Part shown: piece by piece, positions 5,970 through 8,901 of the stretch | Layout of the letters: every line of letters starts with the position of its first letter | Position numbering within the stretch: position 1 is the first letter of the stretch | Assembly (NCBI GenBank): GCA_944391275.1 | Contig: CALXSZ010000051.1 | Coordinates: forward strand, 1-8,901 | Origin: an uncultured Syntrophomonadaceae bacterium | GTDB taxonomy: Bacteria > Bacillota > Syntrophomonadia > Syntrophomonadales > Syntrophomonadaceae | Direction: 5' to 3' | DNA length: 8,901 nt | The notes under the pieces: generated by a model | Databases searched by the model: none | What the model was told of the DNA's origin: nothing | The model's input: only the letters and a program-made list of their open reading frames with translations | Made by a program: the position numbers and the translations under genes

Positions 5970-5983
5970 GAGGCGACCGGATG
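5968..5983 (+). promoter_or_regulatory. RBS that fixes the start of the flavodoxin-AKR gene
   Basis: AGGAGG (5968-5973) overlaps the last two bases of the preceding TAG and lies 7 nt before the ATG at 5981. It supports that ATG rather than the longer TTG-initiated frame from 5945, and indicates coupled translation with the upstream gene. Confidence 0.8.
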
Positions 5984-7450
5984 AAACGCATAGCATGGTT
6001 ATTCTTATTATCGATCCTTTTGCTGAACACCGCTTGCAGCAGCGGATTCGAACCCGAGCAAGCTGGATTTGTCTCGCCCCCTGAAAATACGGTTATGGAG
6101 AACGGAGAGGATTCTATGAAAAAGGATGAAACAACCAAAAAAACGATTTTAGTCGCTTATTTTTCTGCCACCGGCACTACCGAACGGATAGCCGAATACG
6201 CTGCGGATATCCTTCAAGCCGATCTGCATGAAATAACGCCGCAAATCCCGTACACCGCTGAAGATTTGACCTATTACAGCGGCGGTCGCGCCGATCAAGA
6301 GCAAGCCGATCCGACGGCTCGTCCAGCGATTTCCGGCAGCGTCGAAAACATGGAACAATACGATACCATCCTTTTAGGCTATCCCATTTGGCATGGACAA
6401 GCACCGAGAATCATCAGCGCCTTTCTAGAACAGTACGATTTTTCCGGGAAAATTCTTCTTCCTTTTTGCACCTCGCAAAGCAGCGATATGGGGTCCAGCG
6501 CTGAAAACCTCTATCCTCTTGCGCCCAACGCCACATGGATGGAGGGCAAACGATTTGCGTCCGATACTTCCAGAGAAGATATACAAGCCTGGTTGGATTC
6601 GTTGGAATTATTTCCCAGATCTGCCACCGAGGTCGGCGTATTGAATTTTGAAACCCATACCGTTCTGCTGAACAGCGGCTACGAAATGCCGATCATGGGG
6701 CTTGGGACGTACAGTCTTTCAGATGAAGAATGTTATAACGCCGTTACCGCTTTGTTGGAATCAGGCGGCCGATTAATCGATACGGCCCACATGTACCACA
6801 ATGAAGCCGCTGTTGGCCGGGCCGTACGGGATTCGGACGTTGCCAGGGAAGAAATTTTTGTCATAACCAAACTCTATCCTAGTCAATTTGGAAACGCCGA
6901 AGCCGCTATAGAAGAAGCCCTTGAAAAAATGGATATTGGTTATATCGATATGATGTTGTTGCATCATCCCGGAAGCGGGGACGTGGAAGCCTATCACGCC
7001 ATGGAACAAGCGGTAAGCGAAAGAAAAATTCGTTCGATCGGGTTATCCAATTGGTACGTGGAAGAATTGGAGGAATTTTTGCCGCAGGTTCATATCATGC
7101 CCGCATTGGTGCAAAATGAGATTCATCCGTATTACCAAGAAAACGACGTGATCCCATACATCCAAAACCTCGGTATCGTCGTACAGGGCTGGTATCCGTT
7201 CGGCGGCCGAGGTTATACGGCGGACCTTCTCGGCAACGAAGTCATTTCTGAAATTGCTGAAGCGCACGGGGTCACTTCGGCGCAAGTCATCTTGCGATGG
7301 AATTTGCAAAAAGGCGTCGTGGTCATTCCCGGCTCCAGCAATCCCGATCATATCCAGGAGAATCTTGACTTGTTCGGTTTTGAACTCACCGAGGAAGACA
7401 GGACCCGTATACAGGCCCTGGACCGAAACGAAAAACACGATTGGTATTAA
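5981..7450 (+). CDS. Signal peptide-flavodoxin-aldo/keto reductase fusion
   Basis: A 489-aa two-domain redox protein. Residues 1-18 are a signal peptide (MKR, hydrophobic core, LLNTAC) with probable lipid-modified Cys19. The Asn at -3 is unusual for a lipobox, so signal-peptidase I cleavage is the alternative. Residues about 50-210 are a flavodoxin domain of the long type seen in Bacillota lipoproteins, with phosphate loop YFSATGTTERIAE (60-72), GYPIWHGQAPRII (133-145) and TSQSSDMGSSAENL (164-177). Residues about 220-489 are an aldo/keto reductase with the full tetrad: Asp267, Tyr272, Lys297 and His328. The NADP-site motif usually IPKS reads IPGSS (449-453), so the phosphate-binding Lys is absent and NADH use is possible. 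Both domains look full length, with only a 10-residue joint and no frameshift. It is co-transcribed with the preceding flavoprotein. Domain assignments are firm; location and substrate are not. Confidence 0.9.
   Translation: MKRIAWLFLLSILLLNTACSSGFEPEQAGFVSPPENTVMENGEDSMKKDETTKKTILVAYFSATGTTERIAEYAADILQADLHEITPQIPYTAEDLTYYSGGRADQEQADPTARPAISGSVENMEQYDTILLGYPIWHGQAPRIISAFLEQYDFSGKILLPFCTSQSSDMGSSAENLYPLAPNATWMEGKRFASDTSREDIQAWLDSLELFPRSATEVGVLNFETHTVLLNSGYEMPIMGLGTYSLSDEECYNAVTALLESGGRLIDTAHMYHNEAAVGRAVRDSDVAREEIFVITKLYPSQFGNAEAAIEEALEKMDIGYIDMMLLHHPGSGDVEAYHAMEQAVSERKIRSIGLSNWYVEELEEFLPQVHIMPALVQNEIHPYYQENDVIPYIQNLGIVVQGWYPFGGRGYTADLLGNEVISEIAEAHGVTSAQVILRWNLQKGVVVIPGSSNPDHIQENLDLFGFELTEEDRTRIQALDRNEKHDWY
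6104..6118 (+). promoter_or_regulatory. Internal RBS and ATG giving a leaderless flavodoxin-AKR form
   Basis: GGAGAGG (6104-6110) precedes an in-frame ATG at 6116 (Met46), with GGAG 8 nt from the start. Initiation here would give a 444-aa protein beginning MKKDETTKKTILVAYFS, the way cytosolic flavodoxins begin, without the signal peptide. It could be a genuine second start or a relic of a leaderless ancestor. Confidence 0.4.
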
Positions 7451-7675
7451 GGACTCCCAGATGATTCTTTTCCTTACAGCGTGATCATCCATCTTCTTAT
7501 TCTTTCAACTTCTTCAAATGCATGCATGCGTTCCATCCTGCGCGACCGCTTGTCCCCCTCCTCTTTCGGAAAGAAAAGGCGCGTGTGAACGTTGCTGTTT
7601 TTAAAAGGACATTTCCAACTATCGGGAAACGCATTGGAAAGGATCGGTCCTGAAAAGCTCGGTCAAACTTCGCTT

Positions 7676-7689
7676 CGATCAATTGATCG
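7676..7689. repeat. Perfect palindrome CGATCAATTGATCG
   Basis: A 14-bp perfect palindrome 10 bp before the large terminator, in the spacer between convergent genes. It has operator-like symmetry but no promoter was recognised near it. The rest of 7451-7698 holds no gene or structure I can support. Confidence 0.3.
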
Positions 7690-7698
7690 CGTAGAATC

Positions 7699-7748
7699 AA
7701 AAAACCGTCAGGGAGGTGAACTGCGAAGTTTCTCCTTGACGGTTTTTT
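7699..7748. terminator. Long bidirectional terminator with GCGA tetraloop
   Basis: AAAAAACCGTCA (7699-7710) pairs perfectly with TGACGGTTTTTT (7737-7748). The stem continues through 7711-7716 with 7731-7736 (two G-T wobbles) and, past a TG bulge, AACT/AGTT closes a GCGA loop (7723-7726) of the GNRA type. The A6 and T6 ends give a U-tract on either strand. It lies between the convergent flavodoxin-AKR and Fic-like genes and can serve both. The remaining spacer, 7749-7882, contains a 26-nt pyrimidine-only tract (7817-7842) but no gene. Confidence 0.85.
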
Positions 7749-7882
7749 CTTTGTTGTAAAGAAGAATCAAGCGGTGCAAACCGAAAAAACCGCGCACTCT
7801 CAAAAACGGGCTCAGATCCTTTCTTCCTTCCTTCTTCCTTCCATCCACGGAAGATTTTTTCCTTCTGCACGGCTTTTCCCCA

Positions 7883-8878
7883 TCAGGAAGATTTTGCACA
7901 GCGGCGGTATTTCTGCCGACAACTGTTCGGTTTATCCGGAATCGTCATTTCGATCCAACCTGCGTGCAACGCCGGAAGTAAATAATGATCCCGAAAACTA
8001 GGACGATGTTTTAAATCCAGCCGCTCCATCAGCTCTCTCGTGCTTAAAGATTCATCACCCAAAACTTGCAGCAATCGGTTCATCGGTTCGTCCGATCCTC
8101 CCTTCGGTTTTTGCAGCGGCGATTCTTTTAAAGTTTCATTATAGCATTCCAACATCCATTCGATAAATTTTCCTGCATTTTCGTTTCGAATCGAACTTTC
8201 CAACGCCTCTTCATAGGCGGCCAATCGACTTTCTGCAATAGGAAAAAAAGAATATGACCAAAAAACCGGACGCCAGCGATTCAATAACAAAAGCTGCCAA
8301 AACAGGCTAATCGACCGATTCCCTACCGAAAACGGCTGAATCACTTCCAGCGCATAACCCATGACGGCCGCTTGAATCAATGGATGCGCCGGAGTTTTTT
8401 TGCCCCATTTCCCCCATTCCAGTAAGGCTTGAACGCAATCGGGGACTCGTTTAGCAACAGGCGCCATATCCGCGCGTTTTTTTCCCTCCGGACGGGGCAA
8501 GTTTTCCGTGCGGAATGTTCCTGCATTCGCCGCGATCTTGCCCCACAAGATACGATGCGCTTGCAACAAATCTTCCGGTTCATACGGACGCAGTTTCCCT
8601 TCGATCGCCATAAGCCCTGCGCCGTTTCGCACCCACTGAACCGTTTGCGACTCCAAATGAGCCGTCTTTTTTTGTATGACGGCCTCTACTTGTTCGTCTG
8701 TCACCCCTTTATCCGGCGCACTCAAACGCAAAAACGCGCTCAGCGCTGAAATATTGGGGCTTTTTGACGCCGGTAGCCGCGCCTCGGAAATCTTTCCCGA
8801 CTGTTCCGCAATATCAGCCAGCAGAACAACGGCCCGTTCGGAAAGTTTATAGGATAGAAAAAGATTTTTTCCCTTCAT
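7883..8878 (-). CDS. Fic-family protein with degenerate active site (pseudo-Fic)
   Basis: A 331-aa soluble protein with the layout of the Fic proteins that carry a C-terminal winged helix. Residues about 60-250 are the Fic fold (EEDLLxAH-like EPEDLLQAH at 100-108, AGTFR at 119-123, MAPVAKRVP at 138-146, HPLIQAAVMGYALEVIQPF at 165-183, FIEWML at 238-243). Residues about 263-325 are a winged helix (STRELMERLDLKHRPSFRDHYLLPALHAGWIEMTIPD). The family motif HPFxDGNGRxxR, needed for AMP transfer, reads QPFSVGNRSISL (181-192): the catalytic His is Gln, the metal-binding acidic residue is Val, and both Arg are gone. The upstream S-x-x-x-E-G inhibitory motif is not recognisable either. The reading frame is open throughout and has a strong Shine-Dalgarno (GGAAGGAGGGG) before the ATG at 8878. 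A DNA-binding or scaffolding role, or early decay, is more likely than enzymatic activity. The promoter lies outside the window. Confidence 0.85.
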   Translation of the reverse strand: MKGKNLFLSYKLSERAVVLLADIAEQSGKISEARLPASKSPNISALSAFLRLSAPDKGVTDEQVEAVIQKKTAHLESQTVQWVRNGAGLMAIEGKLRPYEPEDLLQAHRILWGKIAANAGTFRTENLPRPEGKKRADMAPVAKRVPDCVQALLEWGKWGKKTPAHPLIQAAVMGYALEVIQPFSVGNRSISLFWQLLLLNRWRPVFWSYSFFPIAESRLAAYEEALESSIRNENAGKFIEWMLECYNETLKESPLQKPKGGSDEPMNRLLQVLGDESLSTRELMERLDLKHRPSFRDHYLLPALHAGWIEMTIPDKPNSCRQKYRRCAKSS

Positions 8879-8901
8879 AAAAACCCCTCCTTCCTTGCGT
8901 A

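Noticed and set aside
5945..5980. TTG start 12 codons upstream of the flavodoxin-AKR ATG
   Set aside because: It would put charged residues before the signal peptide and overlap the preceding gene. AGGAGG points to the ATG at 5981.
7518..7530. ATGCATGCATGCG alternating tract
   Set aside because: It contains ATGCA/TGCAT like the putative LysR site, but it is far from any promoter and is probably a short tandem repeat arising by chance.
7497..7700. A 67-codon minus-strand frame beginning with TTG
   Set aside because: Its start lies inside the terminator stem, it has no Shine-Dalgarno, and the peptide resembles nothing recognisable.
7817..7842. 26-nt pyrimidine-only tract (purine-only on the other strand)
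   Set aside because: Built from TTCC units in a 3' UTR, with no mirror symmetry or repeat regularity strong enough to claim a special structure.
8597..8608. AIEG (residues 91-94) in the Fic-like protein as the inhibitory motif
   Set aside because: It resembles the SxAIEGN motif, but anchoring on the neighbouring QVEAVI and EDLLQAH blocks places it about 40 residues too late. The true position is degenerate.

Overview
The window looks like a piece of chromosome from a low-to-mid GC Bacillota (Firmicutes) anaerobe. The clues are Shine-Dalgarno sites of the AGGAGG type ahead of nearly every start, sigma-A-like promoters with extended -10 boxes, many intrinsic hairpin/U-tract terminators, two genes with lipoprotein-type signal peptides, and gene families common in gut and sediment Clostridia/Negativicutes. 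The species cannot be named from this sequence. No rRNA, tRNA, CRISPR, insertion sequence or phage gene was seen.

Layout. (1) 1-297: non-coding, with a bidirectional terminator-like hairpin and a second long inverted repeat. (2) 298-1734 (-): a MocR/GntR-type regulator with a PLP-aminotransferase fold, divergent from 1845-2600 (+), a DUF6125-like protein. Their 110-bp spacer carries overlapping face-to-face promoters and three copies of an ATTGTATT half-site, as expected for an autoregulated divergent pair. (3) 2601-2926: convergent spacer with a 53-nt near-perfect inverted repeat, probably a shared terminator. (4) 2927-3814 (-): a LysR-type regulator, divergent from 4069-5190 (+), an exported alpha/beta hydrolase of the dienelactone-hydrolase type with Cys in the nucleophile position. 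A strong terminator follows the hydrolase. (5) 5403-5969 (+): a small flavoprotein with a Cys motif like that of iron-sulfur flavoproteins. It is followed after 11 nt by 5981-7450 (+), a fusion of signal peptide, flavodoxin and aldo/keto reductase (AKR). (6) 7451-7882: non-coding, with a long bidirectional terminator capped by a GCGA tetraloop. (7) 7883-8878 (-): a Fic-family protein whose HPFxDGNGRxxR motif has decayed.

How the genes may work together (inference). The LysR protein probably controls the hydrolase and possibly the two flavin/redox genes. Together they would form a small cassette in which an exported hydrolase and an exported (or dual-localised) flavodoxin-AKR fusion act on a carbonyl or ester compound, supported by a cytosolic flavoprotein. 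The MocR/DUF6125 pair appears to be an independent unit. The Fic-like gene keeps its fold and C-terminal winged helix but lacks the catalytic residues, so it is more likely a regulator or a decaying gene than an AMP-transferase.

The two most unusual items are the flavodoxin-AKR fusion, which has a second well-placed start codon that would yield a leaderless form, and the active-site-dead Fic protein, whose motif may have been scrambled by a compensated frameshift.
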